A stretch of 64,000 bases of DNA, taken from Pagrus major. Lineage: Eukaryota > Chordata > Actinopteri > Spariformes > Sparidae. Below the pieces are notes generated by a model. It saw only the letters and a list, made by a program, of their open reading frames with translations, was not told the origin of the DNA and ran no database searches. This document shows positions 1 to 19,100 of this stretch, one piece after another; the first letter of the stretch is position 1; each line of letters begins with the position of its first letter. The position numbers and the translations under genes were made by a program. The stretch spans positions 8,136,664-8,200,663 of the forward strand of contig NC_133220.1 in NCBI RefSeq assembly GCF_040436345.1, written 5' to 3'.

Positions 1-267
1 CATAGGAAACTCCTGAACTCTGGAACAGGAAAAGGATTTTGTGACACACACACACACACTTGAACTGCTGTCTAGTTAATTTCACACTCCACTAGAGAGC
101 TTCAGTACATAACCACTTTATTAAAACACAGAAATTAAAGATGGCATCCAGCGTGGGACAAAAAGCTTATTGGATATTTTTATTCTTCAGCGGAGGTAAA
201 CAGCAGCACCTTCACAGGGTGCTCTTCCCCTGTGACTCATCTCACAGTCTGGGACTTCGCTGTGTGC

Positions 268-360
<93 letters not shown>

Positions 361-559
361 CGTGTGTGTGTGTGTTAACATCCTCCTACAGGATAGATCA
401 GCACTCACTGAGCATTAGCATGTCCACAGGCAGTCCCATTCTGTCCCTATGGGGTTCATTAGCCTTGATGCTAACACCCACCTACAGTAACAGCAGCCAA
501 CGTTCTGCTCTCTCTCTCTCTCTCCCCGTCTCTCATGCTCGCACTCACACACACACACA

Positions 560-601
<42 letters not shown>

Positions 602-3200
602 CGGATAGAGAGGTCAGGTGTTTTCCTGTCAGCAGTGGACTAACTTATTCAGATTTTTGCCGGAAGGTGAACACGTCTGAATTAATAATAACAAATATCT
701 TTCTCTGCTTTGTCCTCTTGAGTTTTTCTGTTCTCTGCCTCTTCACACAGACTCTGAAAACTCTCAACGTCTCAAACTAACTGACAGAAATATTAGACTT
801 TTCTGGCATTTTAATATTGTTCCAAATGTGACCTTTCCAGAAACAACTATTAATTATCTTTTCTGATACTTTACTGTGTTTCTGCAACAATCATACTAAC
901 TTTTAATTTCAAACTGCTATAACAATGTACAAAATATGAAAGGGTTTGCTCGTAATGATGAACCTACAGAGGATAAGGCTTTACTTGAATCTGCAGCTCT
1001 GCTCGGCTTTGTGGAGCTTCAGCTCATTGTTAAGCTGTCTGAATGGAAACATAACTGTTTGGGTTCATTTTCAATGCACTCATAATGTCATTTTCGGCCG
1101 CAGCAGGCAGCTGTTTCCAGAGAAGAAGCTCTATGAACCCACTCTATTCTACCTGTTCCTCACCAAACACAAACTGTGTGTGTTCCTGACACACACAGTC
1201 AGAGACTTGCTTGTGAACATAGTCGAGCATTCAGCAGTCAAATATTTCCCAATTTTCATTTTTGTCAATATTATAAGGATGACTTCTGTTACTTTGACAA
1301 ATTATTAAAACTATGCGATTAATTAAATTAAATAATCATCAGTAATGGGTCTTAGTTCAGAAAATTACATCACTTTACCGTGATGCAGCCTTTAACACGT
1401 ACAAAAGATAACAAATTGCCCAGCCCTACCATAACTTATGATTACGTTGCTCCTTGACTCCCAAATGCATAAACAATATGTCAATGTCATGTTCACAAAC
1501 ACATTTCTGCTGCCTCCAAGTGGCCAAAAGTTAGTTATTACAAGTTCAAAAGCCGAGCCTTAAATTTCACTCTTAACCGTAAAAAGAAAAATCTTTACGA
1601 GCTGTATGAAGTCCTGAAAGTGCTCAGAAAAAAATGTAAATTTAGACATCTACAATTCCTTTGCAACGTTGCAACTCCATCTGCTGATTGGGATCATGTG
1701 ATATGATCAGAAGCTACTAAATGGAAAGCGGACGCAGGCTTGATTTCACTTAGGGTGGAAACCTGATTCTGATTTGTGGAGTGTCGGAAAATAACCTTAG
1801 TGACTTCGTCAAGCTGCAGGGCGCCATGAAAGAAGGAAGTGATGCGAGCAGAAACAGAAATAAAGCTCTTGACCTCTTCTCTCCCAAATATCAGACACAC
1901 TGGAAAGAGAAGAGGAAGCTCTCTGCTCTCTGTTCATGTCTGTGTATCTGTAATATCAGTCTGTCATCCTCCTGGGATGGGAGGATGGGAGGATCGAGGG
2001 GGAGGCAACGAAAGGCTGCAAGCTAATTAGGTTCTTATCTCTCCACGCTCCTCTTCCTGTCCTCCTCCTCTCTAATCCTGGTGGGCAGCGTTGTGCCGCT
2101 CAACGCCTCGACAGTCAAACACAGTGGGGGAATAATTGGTACAAGCAGCACCTCACTGCCGAAACTTTATCAGTCATTCAAAGTGACACAATTTCTCCTC
2201 TTCCTCCTGTCTTCTTCTCTCAAAGTGCTTTCAGTCTGATTCAAAAGCTCTTTATTCATTGTTCGGTTTCTTCCTTCATCCCTTCCTTCTATAAGAGCTT
2301 CTTCTGGACTTTCACATTTTGTCTTTTACTAAGTGACAGCTCTCTCTCAATGGTTTTGCTCTCAGACTGTCCTCTTCTCCTCACTTCTCGTCCACTTCTT
2401 CTTGTCTCTGCTCAGTGTCATGTTCTTCTGTGTACCTTCTTTCTTTCAATCTGATGTTAATGTCTCTCTGCTGCAGAACACATCACTACTGTGTAGGTTA
2501 TTCTATGGGAAAATGGGTTGTCTAAAAAGTGCTGTATCACAGGCAACTGGACTTGTTTCAGTTTCTCAAAGACATTTCACCTCTTATCCAAGAGGCTTCT
2601 TCAGTTCTCTTGTGATGAGAGGTGAAACTGAAACTTCAAGAAACTGAAATAAATCCAGTTGCCTACAATATAGCAATTAGAATTACTTACTGCTAGATGC
2701 TACCAAATCCTACACATTGGACCTTTAACTATCCTTTAAAAGAAACAAGAGTCTTTCTTACTGTCTTTATGTCTAAATGTAGCATTATTTAAATCTGGAA
2801 TGACTTCATCTTCACCTAGTATTGACACATGATCTTAATCTGGGTATTTTATCTGGTTAACACTGAGCTTCATCGATGGCTGATGCACATCAGCTCATCA
2901 GGATTCACTACTGCCCTGATTTAATACATCACGCCTCCAGAATAGCATCAGTGTTCTCTCATTTACTCTCTGGATCGACACAACCTGGCTTCTGAATCTG
3001 AACTACTTCCTCTGTCCGTCTGGTTTGTGCTGCACTTAAGACATGAAATATAATAACCAACCTTCAAAACCCAAAAACTCTTCCATCAAGCTTCTTTAAA
3101 ACTCTTTCTAACCTCTCCAGAAGTCTTTCCTGTTTCTGTCCTGTCTCCTTGCTCTGTCTCTCTGCTATCTAACAGTATGTTATGGCTGTCCTTCCTTCAG
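1..3200 (+). other. PMCA intron, 5' part
   Basis: No exon was recognised. It holds a (GT)n tract near 261-374, a (CT)/(CA) tract near 511-598 and otherwise AT-rich non-coding sequence. Open frames here are microsatellite translations or short random frames. Confidence 0.6.
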
Positions 3201-7375
<4,175 letters not shown>

Positions 7376-10300
7376 GCTCCTCCTCCCTCCTCCTCCTCCT
7401 CCCTCCACTTTCTCAGCATCATCTGTCATCCCACCAACTGAACTGTCGCACCGAGGAGGGAAGTCATCGCTCTGCTCATCCCCTCATCCTGCACACACAC
7501 ATGCTTCACATCGCCATCACCCCCCTTCAGTCATTCCTGCCACGTTGTGTTTTTCATACTGACTGTGGCGTCGTTCTGCCTGTAAGTTTGTCCTTCCACC
7601 GCCACCACCTCCACCACCACACATGTATCAGTAGAGGGTGGAGTCCAGAGTCTCCACTGTGGAAGGCCTGTCGTTGTCCATTCATGTATATTTTTTACTT
7701 GATGATCCTTTTGAAAAGCTTTTAAACGATGTTGGGTTCGATCTTTGCGGGACTCGCAGCAGCATGTTGTGTTCTGTACTCGCTTCATTCCTGCGTAACG
7801 CTCTCAAAAATGGCACCGGACTTTTCAAAGAGTGCAGTGATTCTCATGTACATAACGCTTTCGCTCCTCTACACAGCTAACAGCCGGTTTTGGTGTTCAG
7901 AAGATTTTTAGGCAAATGCAAAAATGTAATCTTTTATTTTGTTTGTTTTTAAAACCTCTAAAGATTGTTAATTGATGGTTGATTCAAACTCCACAGAATG
8001 TCTTGTGCGTGTGACACTACAGTGTTCAAGGTTCAACTGTTAAAAAAATGTTCTTCCCTTTATCGTGTCTGTATGTGTTGGTTTTTCTTTAGCTGCTGTG
8101 TTGCATGTGGAAGGACAGAATGTTTACGACCCAAAAATATCCAACATGGCGGCGTTCAGAGAGCGCTCGCTCTTTGCTCTGCGGGGCTCTGACCTCAACT
8201 CATCCAGTCAGGGTTCTGGTTCTCTCTGCCCCTCCTCCCCCCCCCAGTACGTCCACAGTGTCGATAGGAAACAAGAGTGTGGTTCAAGTTCCCCCCTCTA
8301 GTAGGATGCATGTTTTGTTTCATTCGTGTTGAGTCGCATGATAACTTAGGAATGAATATTTGGGATTCTGTTTAGACAACCATATGTGTGTTAGTCTGCA
8401 GCAGCGTCTGTTCAGAGCTCCATTAACTTCCTGACTGTAGGACTGAACATCCTGTCACCACAACGGGACAGAGACAGGCTCGTCAATCAGCTCACAGAGA
8501 GGGAACCGCAGCAGGGACGTTAAAGCCCTGAAATACTCCTCCTGTGACCGTCTGCACACGCGTTCCACACATCAACACGCTGGTAGACGAGTACAGTCTG
8601 TTCTTGTGGTTCCTTAAGAAGTGCTGAGTTTTCCCCAGCGTGCTGATGAAATGAGGCCAGAGCGTACGCTGAATGCTTTTATTGTCAACAATAAGAAAAC
8701 TGACTTTGACTTTGGTTAACACAGAACCAAAATACTTGAAGGATGAGGGTAATCATTCACCGTCCTTCCTCTTCCTCTCGCTCTCTTTGCATCCCTGACG
8801 TCTCCCCTCGGACAGGCTCATATTAGCTAAGTCCCGCCCTCTCGAAGTCTGCCAACCAATAAAAAAAAACAGCCTGTGACCGTGACACTGTGAGGTGACC
8901 CCCGCTAACCACTGCCCCACTGTGCCGTCCTCACAGATGACCAAATTTATGTCACGTGAACCTGAAAAATGTCGTTTGGGCTCTCCAGACTGAACCGTAC
9001 TGCCACAGGGTGAGAACTATTTGTCCATTTGCCTCTTCTAAATAAATAGTTCCCACACACTTAGATCTGGGTTGCAGTGGACCAGACTAAGACAGATAGC
9101 CCCAGTTTACCTTGTCTCCTCCCCAGAGACACATCAAGCTCGTCCTGGTGGATCCTGAGGGGTTTCCAGACCAGATAGGACGTACAGTCCCTGCAGATTA
9201 CGTCCACAGGGAGGGGTCCTGATCAGATGGTCACCTGAGTCCTTTCAGCATGAAAGAGCAGCGTTTCTAATCCACCTCATTTCACGTCCCAGGGACGAGC
9301 CTTTGTCTCAGTTTGCACCGTCCAGTTCACATCTGTTGGTGCACGTGTCTTTAGTTTGACTTTATGTAACCTCACCCCCTCTAAAGTTTAACTTGTGTTC
9401 TGAACACTAACACTGTTAAAAGGGGAATGACTGCGGTGTCGATGAGTCAGTTCAGTTCAACAGACAGGAAGTTCATAGATGTCTGAACAGAATCTGGACA
9501 GTCTGTCTGTGTTCGAGACAAATCTTAGTACCAGTTCTGATGTTTTTGTTCCCTCGTTTGTCAGTTCTGACGAACAGAAACTAAATCATCTGTTCTTATC
9601 GAAGTAATGTGCTACTACTGCCATATTTCCAACTTTTTGTCATGACTAGGTTCTTCCTCCCCTCTGATGAGCTTTTTCTATGTAACTCAGAGCCATATTT
9701 TATAGGTTGTCTGTATTGTTTTTTATCTCATGGTTATCGAGGTTTCCTTTGGACTTTCTCACCCCCGACCCCTCGACTCCCCCCCCCCCCCATCCTCCTC
9801 CCCGGCCCTTTACTCCAAACATGACCAAAAAGCAAGGAGAAAATCTTCAGTCGTCACTGCCGAACCAAGTTTAAAGGACCTCTACAATGTTTACATGAAA
9901 AGCAAGTGGGTGGCAGTTCGCCTGCGCTTCTCTCATCCGACCACTTCCCTTTCATTCCCTTGCTTTCCTGAATCTTAGAGTTACTATTTAACTAAATGGG
10001 GAATCTTTCTTGCATGGTTTTCATATAAAATTCAATGTTTTGCTCATTTTTTACAATTCTTCTGTATTTTTATATTAAGTACTTTTTAATATTTTGGAGA
10101 TATATGAATATATATGTATAGGCTGAAGAGTTTGGTGACAGTACAGTACATGAATGAGATGAATCTAACGTGGACTTTTTACAGCTCTCTAAATATTTAT
10201 GCCACGTGTGTCGTCTTGGTCACCTGATGTTAGGGCTCAGAAACCTGCAGTGACTTGTTTACTTCCTGTTGGCCGTTCAATTGGAATCTCAACAATCTCG

Positions 10301-11965
10301 TTCCATCAGCCCCCTTTTACATGAGTATATTCACCTTATATAAGATGTTGTGATACACTACACGCTATGTGATTACGCAGTTATCCAACTCCATTAGAGT
10401 TCAGCAAATGCAACGTGAATACAGCTAACTGTATCAAACATTAAATGGGAGTGTATAATTATTTATCCAACCTCTGGGTTTCTTTGTTTCTGTACTTTGA
10501 AGCTACTAAGACTGATTTCTTTGAATGAGTGGATCGAAGCTGTTTTCCAACTGACTGGTGTCGGAGCTGACGACTTTATAGAGGATCAAAGCTGTGTCCC
10601 GCTTCAGGCTCCGCCTCCTTTTTGATGCGGCGCGTCTGCCCTCGTCACAAAACGAGCTCCGATCGCCTCGAGACCAAAACTGAGGATCAAAGTAGTGACG
10701 GCCCAGGCAGTGAGTTTCTTTCAGCCTCTGACTCAGACCTGAACCCAACATGCGTAAAGTCTCTGGGACTGGAGGACAGTTTGAGCCAGCTCGTCTCGGG
10801 TCGCTAGAAATTAATCAAAAGATTGATCCCATGACGACCTCCTCTAACACTGGGCCACCAAAAGAAATGTGAACTCTCTTTGAGCTCTTCTGTTGATTTA
10901 TTCGTCATAGTTTCAGTGTTTTATGTACGACAAGGAACTTTTAACTGGCTATGACACAGTCTCAGTTTAAAACTGATGCATCTTTGTGACCTACATAAGC
11001 AAACGAGGCCATCAGTGGAAGATTATAGTTATTCTTAATGCCTGTCGCCAGGTTGGATAAGTCTTCGAATTAAAACTGCTGTTCATGGTGAAGTGTTGAG
11101 GATGATTTGAGGAGTTTCAGCCTGAAGAAAGAAGGTGCTCTGCAGTCTCTTGTCATATTAAAGTTATTCATTTTTACGCAGACACAAATATATAGATTAC
11201 TTCATCGCCATGCATCCTGCAAACAGCTTAAATAAGGAAGAGAATAAGTCGTCTCTTTCCTTAACTCGCTTCTGAAAACTAAAGTATTCGCTATCCAGAT
11301 CAAGATCCTTACAAGAGGTGGTGGTGTTCATACCACTTTTGTCCACAGGGGCCGCCAGAATCAACAAAAATCAAGAACCTTGTAGCAGCTTTAACGATGT
11401 GATAAATTACCGTACATCCTGCTGCACATGTTTACGTGCCTAATCATGGCTCTAAAGCTCGGGCTGCTCGTGGACCACATGTATTCAATCCGGGAACACG
11501 GACAGACGCCACATATTTCATTTAGTCATGAGGCGGAGCCTGCGACGGGACACAGCCGCAGCTGTAGATGTCATCGCCATTTTATACAACCACCAACTTT
11601 CAGAAAACATACCGCGGGAAGAGAGCAGGACTGTTAAAGCGCTCGTGACATCACTTCCTCTTCCTGCCGTGTGTCGGTTGCCTGTAAATGAGACGCACCT
11701 CGCAAACGACGACGCGTTTCCTCTCTGTTTTGTTCGACTGCTGATTCTGACAGAACAGCGGCGCTCCTACAGTCAGTACAATGTAAATATTGTCATATAA
11801 GTGAATGAAGTGTACCTGCTGTCTGTGTCGGTGGCAGGAAATGGGAGAGGGGGCAATCAGCCAATCATCACCCAGCAAAGCTTTAAAGAATGTTCTGCCA
11901 AAGTCGTTTCTTCTTCTGCACAAGTTTGCCGTCACGCCCCCCAACACAACCACCCAACCACCCAC

Positions 11966-12005
11966 CTCCTCCCTCCCTCCCTCCCTCCCTCCCTCCCTCC
12001 CTCCC
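11966..12005 (+). repeat. (CTCC)n tetranucleotide tract
   Basis: Near-perfect CTCC repeats of about 40 bp inside the probable PMCA 3' UTR. Confidence 0.9.
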
Positions 12006-12966
12006 GTCTGGATAAGATTGTCCCTCTGTGCTTGCCATGGCCTCGCTGTGGTGATCGTCTGTTGGACTGGTTGGACTGGTTGCCCTCACGTCTCATGCCA
12101 GGCGCACAGTACAGCCCGGCCACCGGAGACGCTCCAGAACTGTTTGTGCTTCTGGTTTTCGTCACAAATCAAAACTCAGCAGCGGACTGAAAATCTTCAC
12201 CTGGTTTTAAGTTTTCCCTGAAGTTTGCCGCAGTTTTCCAACCGGACTTCTGTATGGAAAAGGAACTCGCTTCTTATCCAGTCATTGTTGCATTTTGACT
12301 GCTTCCTCTTCAGAGCACTGCCTTTCTCAGAACAGCTTCCTGTTGCCGGATACTAAGGAATACTTTGGAGAATCTTCACATCCACTTCAAAAGTTCACAA
12401 ATAAAAAAAAAAAAATGGTTAAAACGAACTGGAATATCACAGCTGGAAAAGTCATAACCACTTAACATATGTATCTATATATTTATATATTATCTCTATA
12501 TATTTATATCTAGTATAGTGGATATAAATACATAGATTTATATATGGTTTCTCAGTTGAACTTCATTGCAAAAAAGACTGAAAAAGATTTGTTTTCTGTA
12601 ATTACTATGATACACAGTAATAGGCGTTGGTGTTATTTTTGTATAAACATAATATCATCTATGTGGCATGCATGACATATATACAAAAATTTGGTGGTTT
12701 AAAGCAATATGTCCAACCTGGTGCGATTGGTTCCGTCGTGTTCTGTGTAGCCTAAAGCCACTCTGTGCGAAAAGAGACAAAAAAGACAAAAAAAGAACAA
12801 AAAAACAAAAAAGAGAAACTGCATTTGGATAAAACTTAACTGTTCAGTATCTGTGTTCAATGTTCTGTGTTCTGCATGTTTTAGTACGGAATGAAACATC
12901 CCAAATGTTGACTTGTTTTTCTCAGATGAATCTCAAATACACGCCCCAAAACACATGCAACACTAA

Positions 12967-13012
12967 CACACACACACACACTAACACACTAACACACACA
13001 CACACACACACA
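12967..13012 (+). repeat. (CA)n microsatellite, interrupted
   Basis: CA repeats with two 'ctaacaca' interruptions. Confidence 0.85.
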
Positions 13013-13184
13013 TATGTATTTGCACTGTGAGGTGAAACACACTGAGGAAATTAAAACTGTGTGACTTCTTATGGATGGATTGATGAAAGATGACGATTCC
13101 TCTTTTTTGTTTCCATCGTCTCCGAATAACTTTGAACTGATCTGTCCGCTCATCCGCCTCTCCGCTGTTTCATCCACCAGTCCC

Positions 13185-13185
<1 letters not shown>

Positions 13186-13232
<47 letters not shown>
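13186..13232 (+). repeat. (CA)n microsatellite
   Basis: Uninterrupted CA repeat of about 47 bp. Confidence 0.95.
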
Positions 13233-13235
<3 letters not shown>

Positions 13236-15529
13236 AAACACAGACACATGTATTTTACAGATGCTCCTGAACTCATCACCCACTCATCTGTGCAGTGAGA
13301 GGAGGAGGGAGACAATGACAGTAAACAGGCCTGAAACACTCAGCATGTGGTTCAGGTAGGCTTCAGCTCTGCAGGTGTCATCATCTCACCAATCGCATCC
13401 ATCGATCGTCATGATCCATCATCCTCCTGAAAACGAGGATGATGCAGTTTGTTGTTGCTCGCCTGTAAAATGTTTTGTGTTCATGTCTGAGCCCGTCTGG
13501 TTTTTATCTGTTCTGTCAGTCTGATCATTTAGACGTTTAGTTTGTCGACCAGGGCGCACTGACGAGGTTATTTTCAACTGTAAAATGTATGACTGCAACG
13601 ACTCAGTATCGATTAATCTGTAGATCCTTTTTTTTGATTGATTTAATGTACAATTTTATAAAATATAAAATATCAGAAAATGCCTGTTACTGTATAATTT
13701 CCCCCTCGACCGCAAGATGACGTCTTGAAATTCCTCCCCAAAGATGTTCAAACGTTTGAGACGCTGAAATCAAAGAATGTTTAGTCTTTGATGAATTGAT
13801 CACAGAGAGCTAATCTGCAGCTGTTTTCACTAATTGTTTTCACTCCTGTAAGATGTCCTGCTCGTCACAAAACGTGGCCATAATTTGTGGAAAAAAACAA
13901 TTTGAAGGCATCTTTAACAAATATTTTTGTTTAGTTATGTGTTTGTGTAAAAGATCTAATTGTGCATCAGTATTGATCAGGATCAGGCTTTAATTTACAT
14001 CAGTGACAGTCTGACAGTCGAGTTGCTGATGACGGGGAAAAAAAATGTCTCGTTTAAACTCAGTTGAATTTACATTGAATCAGATCATCACTGCCGTTAA
14101 AGTTGTTTACGTTGGATTTTTTAAAGTCCAAAACGACATGAAAATAAGAGACCAAAAAAAAAAGAAGAAAAAACTGCCAGAGCCGCAAAGACTCCTTAAG
14201 ATTTCTGTTTGTTCTCCTGAAACTAAACAACGTATAAATCAGACAGCTGTGGAGTTTCTTTAGGCTAACAGTTTCCCTCTGCTTCCAGTCTTTGTGCTAA
14301 GCTAAGCTAAAGATGGACTTCAAACTGAAAATCTGACTGTGGAAAAAGAGAAACAAGAATATTTCATAAAATGTTGCTTCACGCCTGCGTTAGAGAACAG
14401 TGAGTGACTTTGTGTTTAATATTCATCCAACATAACACGACTGAACATTCCTCCTCAGATTTAATCTGTTTAGAAACGCGTATTTTCAATTATCAGGCTG
14501 TAGAAGTGTCGTCATGGTGACAGCGTCGGCAGCGTTAAGGGTTGAATGTTGGACTGTGGGTCACGTTGAAGGGAGCTGAGTGTGTTGAGATGAACGTTTG
14601 GCAGATCTGTCAGCAGGATTCAAGAAATACTGAGGCCATAAATCTAAAATCGCTCCGATCCGATGCCACAACAATTAAGTCACGTCTCAATGTTTTATCT
14701 ACCCGTATACATGTTCTGTAAAGTTTAGCATAGAGGTCGGGGTTGGTCCTCCATTCTGGTCCCGACTGAACAATCTCAACAACTCTTCAATGGGTTGCTG
14801 TTAAATTTTAGTGACACTCGATGGATGACTTTTGTAGTTTTCAGTGAATCGTCTCGACGTCTATTTTAAAAATTAGCTACAAACATTAAATTCCCACAAA
14901 TAATTAATTAGCTACTTTGATGATCCTCTGACTTTTCCTCTACCGCCAGTTTTTCATCTGTCGAACGCTGATTTCTGAACAAAATCCTGAAAAACTGACA
15001 CCGCCTCAGCTTTACCGTGTCCAGTGGTGATTAGCGGATGTTAGCAAACTAAGATGGTGAACGTGGTACGATCCAGATTCCCAAAAAAAACTTGGGACGT
15101 CGTGTAAAACATAAATCTAAACAGAATCAAATCGTTAGGAACAACCGGTGTTTACAGGAGTTTTACAGATGGTTGGTGAACCTCGCCTCATCCACTCTCA
15201 CCTGACACCAGTGGACTTCATCAAACAGTCTTTTGTTTGAAACATGTCGCTGCCATCGAATTCAGAATGAGAATATATTTACAAAAACATTAAATATATT
15301 GTCTTTGTACTGTTTTCAATTGAGTATCTGTCAAAAAGGGATGAGTAGATTATGCCGTCTTATGTTTTACGCAGCGTCCCGACGTTCCCCCTGCTCAACA
15401 TCAGGCGTTGTCACCACGTTGTTAAACTCGGAGGTCGTGACCTCGGTGTCTTCTGTCCTGTCTGTCAGACTCTGAGCCTCAGCAGCGATTCTGTGTGTGT
15501 GAGCCAAAATAAAACTTCCTGTGCTTCCC

Positions 15530-15532
<3 letters not shown>

Positions 15533-15581
<49 letters not shown>
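15533..15581 (+). repeat. (GT)n microsatellite
   Basis: Uninterrupted GT repeat of about 48 bp. Confidence 0.95.
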
Positions 15582-15582
<1 letters not shown>

Positions 15583-15718
15583 TGTTGGCTCGTTGAAGGT
15601 GTGTTTCCTCAGTGTGTGTGTCACCTTCTCCCTCGTCCACTCTCATCCCGTCCGTCTCTCTCCGTCATCCTCCTCCTGTTTGCTTCAATCTATGCAACAG
15701 ACTCCTCCAGTGGTTCAT

Positions 15719-15720
15719 CT

Positions 15721-15764
<44 letters not shown>
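15719..15764 (+). repeat. (CT)n microsatellite
   Basis: CT repeat of about 45 bp. Confidence 0.95.
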
Positions 15765-15772
<8 letters not shown>

Positions 15773-16081
15773 TCTCACTCTGTCTCGCTCGTCCTCGTCT
15801 TTATCTGCTTTTTATTTTTCAGTCCTTTCTACAAACAGAACCACGATACCTGTACACTGATGTATGTACGCGTGTGTGTACGACAGGTGCGCACGCTCAT
15901 GTTGATTTCTTTACTCTTTTGTAAGATATGATCGTGTGGAATGCCTTTGGTCTTAGTGTCATGTCGTTTGAACTTAAGCTGAACAAAAGATGATAATCAA
16001 GCAACTGAGTACAAGTTGTGACATAAGTATATATATATAATATATAAATATATATAAATATATATAAATCTATATACATAA

Positions 16082-16108
16082 AATAAAGCCATTGGAATTT
16101 GAAATAAA
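16082..16108 (+). terminator. Paired polyadenylation signals (AATAAA), probable end of the PMCA transcript
   Basis: AATAAA occurs at 16082-16087 and again at 16103-16108, followed by 'gtgtccatttgtgatttttt', a plausible GU/U-rich downstream element. Assignment to the PMCA gene is inferred from strand and absence of any other gene. Confidence 0.5.
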
Positions 16109-16120
16109 TCAGTGTCCATT

Positions 16121-19100
16121 TGTGATTTTTTTTAAAGATTATTTTCATTCAGATTTTTGTATTTAAAGTGATTCTCAACACTTGTTTCTTCTGTGACCTC
16201 GATTACATGTATCACAACACAGACCTGCAGCGTCAGTCCAGAACAATAGTTAAAAGACTTCAGTTCTACAAGATAATGATGAAGCATTTAAAGGACCACG
16301 GACCTTAAAGGTTAAGTTCACCCAAAAAAAAGGAAATTTCAGTCATTATCTCCTCACCCTCATCCCGATGGAGCGTCTGTGGAAGTTTTGAAGTACATGA
16401 AACAGAAACATTTCTGGAGCTTCACAGCAAAACAGAGTTGCAGCATTCTCCTGAACAACTGAAGTAGATGGGGACTTGTTTTAAAATGTTAAGATAAAAT
16501 GGCTCCATACAGGTCGTCCAGCATAATCCAAGTCTCCGCAAACCCTGAGATCCCAGATTGATTTAAAAAGACGTCATTTACATCACCACTTGAGCTCCTG
16601 CTCCCACCTCACAAGAGGTGAGTGCTAATGCTTTAAGTTAAGCAGCTACAGTGAAAATTCGTCACCAGACTCCCTTTAAAAAACGATCAATTTTGAGACT
16701 TGTTGCATTTGGAGAAACTTTATAAACTTTGTGAAACGCTGACGAAGACACATTCTTAACTGTTTGGGCTTTCTTGTTAATTCGGCAAACGTTATACATG
16801 AAGATATTTCTATCTTTGTATAAAAAAAGAAAGTATTATTTTGTTTCAGTGACGTAGGTGTGTTAGCATTTAATGCCAGGTGTGACTTGACAGGCTTGAC
16901 GCGGTCCATTTGTGATCGGATCACTCAGAACACGTGCTAATACCAAATGTGAACAGTCAGAGCCAAGTTTGAGCCACATCTGAGCCTCCATGGATCAGAG
17001 CTTTTCCAACTATATGTATATGGATGTATAACTCTTCAGTATTAGGTTAGAAATGTCATCTTCAGGACAAACTTAATCTCTTCACCTCCACGGCTCTGAT
17101 AAAACTGGTTGTAGTAACCTCTTCTGCCTCCAGGGGGCGCTCTGCATCAGTCCTGGTGTATTTTATGTTACTCTCTTGACTAAATGTAGTGTTTTTTTCT
17201 TCTCCTCCTGAATCTGAAGCTCCAGTTGAGGTGGAACAAGACTTCCTCCTCCTCAGCAGCACTCAGCTGCTCAGTGCAACACTGCCACCGTGTGGACACA
17301 GGCTGAGTTACACCTGACCTATGACACCAGGTTTACAAGTCAATCCTGCTCTATATGGATGGATTAAAGACCTCCAGGAGCAATTAACACTGAAATAAAC
17401 AACAACCTAATTATTCATAATATTAGATGAACAGATTTAATTTAATAAAGATATTATTAACTCACCATAATAAGGACAGAAGTAATAAAGTGATTTATTC
17501 CCACATCCTGTTGTTTTCTACTTCAGGACCAGAGGAAGTTTCTGTTGTTTTGGACCTTTGACTCGTTGGTAACTGTGCTGTGTCATGAGGTCATAACTGT
17601 GCTTGATCTGGAAACATGTTAGTCATTTTGGTTTTAACAAGATATCTTTCAACCACTCTTTCTTCCGTTCAGCCACTAACTCTCCTCTAATTGTGTCAGC
17701 GCTGCTGGATGAAGTGTTAGATGATGAAATAAGAGGAAATTGCCCTGAAAAAGAAACCTGAACTGAAGTCGCAAAGAAATTGTGCCAATGGTAGAAGAAG
17801 TACATCAGAGAGTTCACGTAACGAGGAGAAATGTAACAGCTTCATCTGCAGTTTGATCCTCTGATTAGAGCTGAGAAAAGAAAAAGTGACGTAACATCTT
17901 ATCAAAGGTTCAAAATAAATTCATTTATTATTTATCATCATGACCTCTGACTGTAGAGATCAGTGGGCGGAGCCTCCAGGTATGAAAAGTGAAGCCAGTG
18001 ATGAAGTGCCTTCAACCTGCATTCTTTGTGATGACCAGCAGGGGGCGACTCCACTGGTTTTAAAACTGTAAGCTTATGAGAAAATGACCCTACTTCAGAC
18101 TTAATGTGTGTAACAGTTTCCTGATGAGTTTATGATCTCAGTCTCTGGTTTCAACACAGCGCGATGTTCATTTAGTGAATTATGTCCCTTTAAGAGTTAA
18201 ACAGACGATAAAGCAGGTTTTCACGATCTCCACCCTCTTGCAAGATCCACACACAGTTATTTGTGCATGTTTTGCAAACTAATTATTTTTGGTGCCAAAG
18301 GGGCTTTTTGTAAGAAAGGTTGATTTTTGAGTCTCGTTCCCAACTCGTCAAAAACTGACGCTTTAGGATTGTGGGACGGGTCGGACGCCGTCCCAAAGCA
18401 TCATTATTTGATGAGTTGGGAACGAGCCTCAAAAATCCACTTTTCAAATAGGACCTTTGATGTGTCAGTGCTGTGGTTAAAGTCTGCTTAGGTTCCCATT
18501 TCTTACATGAAGTTTTAAAGGAAAGGGGCCCATGAGCTCTAGTTGTTATCGTGTCATGTTTTAATGTTTTAATGTTGTGAAATCCTGTAATGTTTTATTT
18601 TCCAAACAGAGACGTCGTGTGCTGTCAAGGGACTTCAGATGTGGATTAGATTTTAGCCAACTCTGGTAAAGCTAAGAAGCTGTGCACTGTCCCTATCAAA
18701 TAAACAAATATAATAAATAAATACATAACATCTGCCACGTGGATTCTTCTGTCAGTCACCACGGAGAGGCTGTAGGGCCGCAGCATGCACAGAGTCTCTG
18801 CAGGTCAAGAGCAAAAAGTGAATGAATGAATGAAAGTGATAGATTTTAGTTTATGCCACAGATTTATACAAATTTACACCAATTGTTCACCAGACTGCAG
18901 GAAACACGTTGCCTAATGCTCAACTTTCTGGAGCGTAGGATCCTCAGACCCTCGCTTTGCTTTTGAAATCCTCCCTTTTTTTGAGGCCTCGATGTTGGAC
19001 ATCGTCCTGGATCCTCTCTGAACCGACCTCAGAGACCTCTCGAGCTCTCCAACATTTAAAGGGGCTCTTTGTAACAATTCATAGTAATTTACATGTTAAT

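Larger units (their letters stand above)
7376..16120 (+). other. Probable long 3' UTR of the PMCA gene
   Basis: No coding region was recognised between the PMCA stop and two closely spaced AATAAA signals (16082-16087 and 16103-16108), which are followed by a GT/T-rich stretch. An earlier AATAAA in an A-run lies near 12399. AT-rich stretches around 10080-10130 and 12470-12545 resemble long neuronal 3' UTRs. The extent is inference. Alternatively the transcript ends earlier and the remainder is intergenic. Confidence 0.45.

Noticed and set aside
187-608. Long Cys/Val and Thr/His open frames
   Set aside because: Pure translation of GT/CA microsatellites on either strand.
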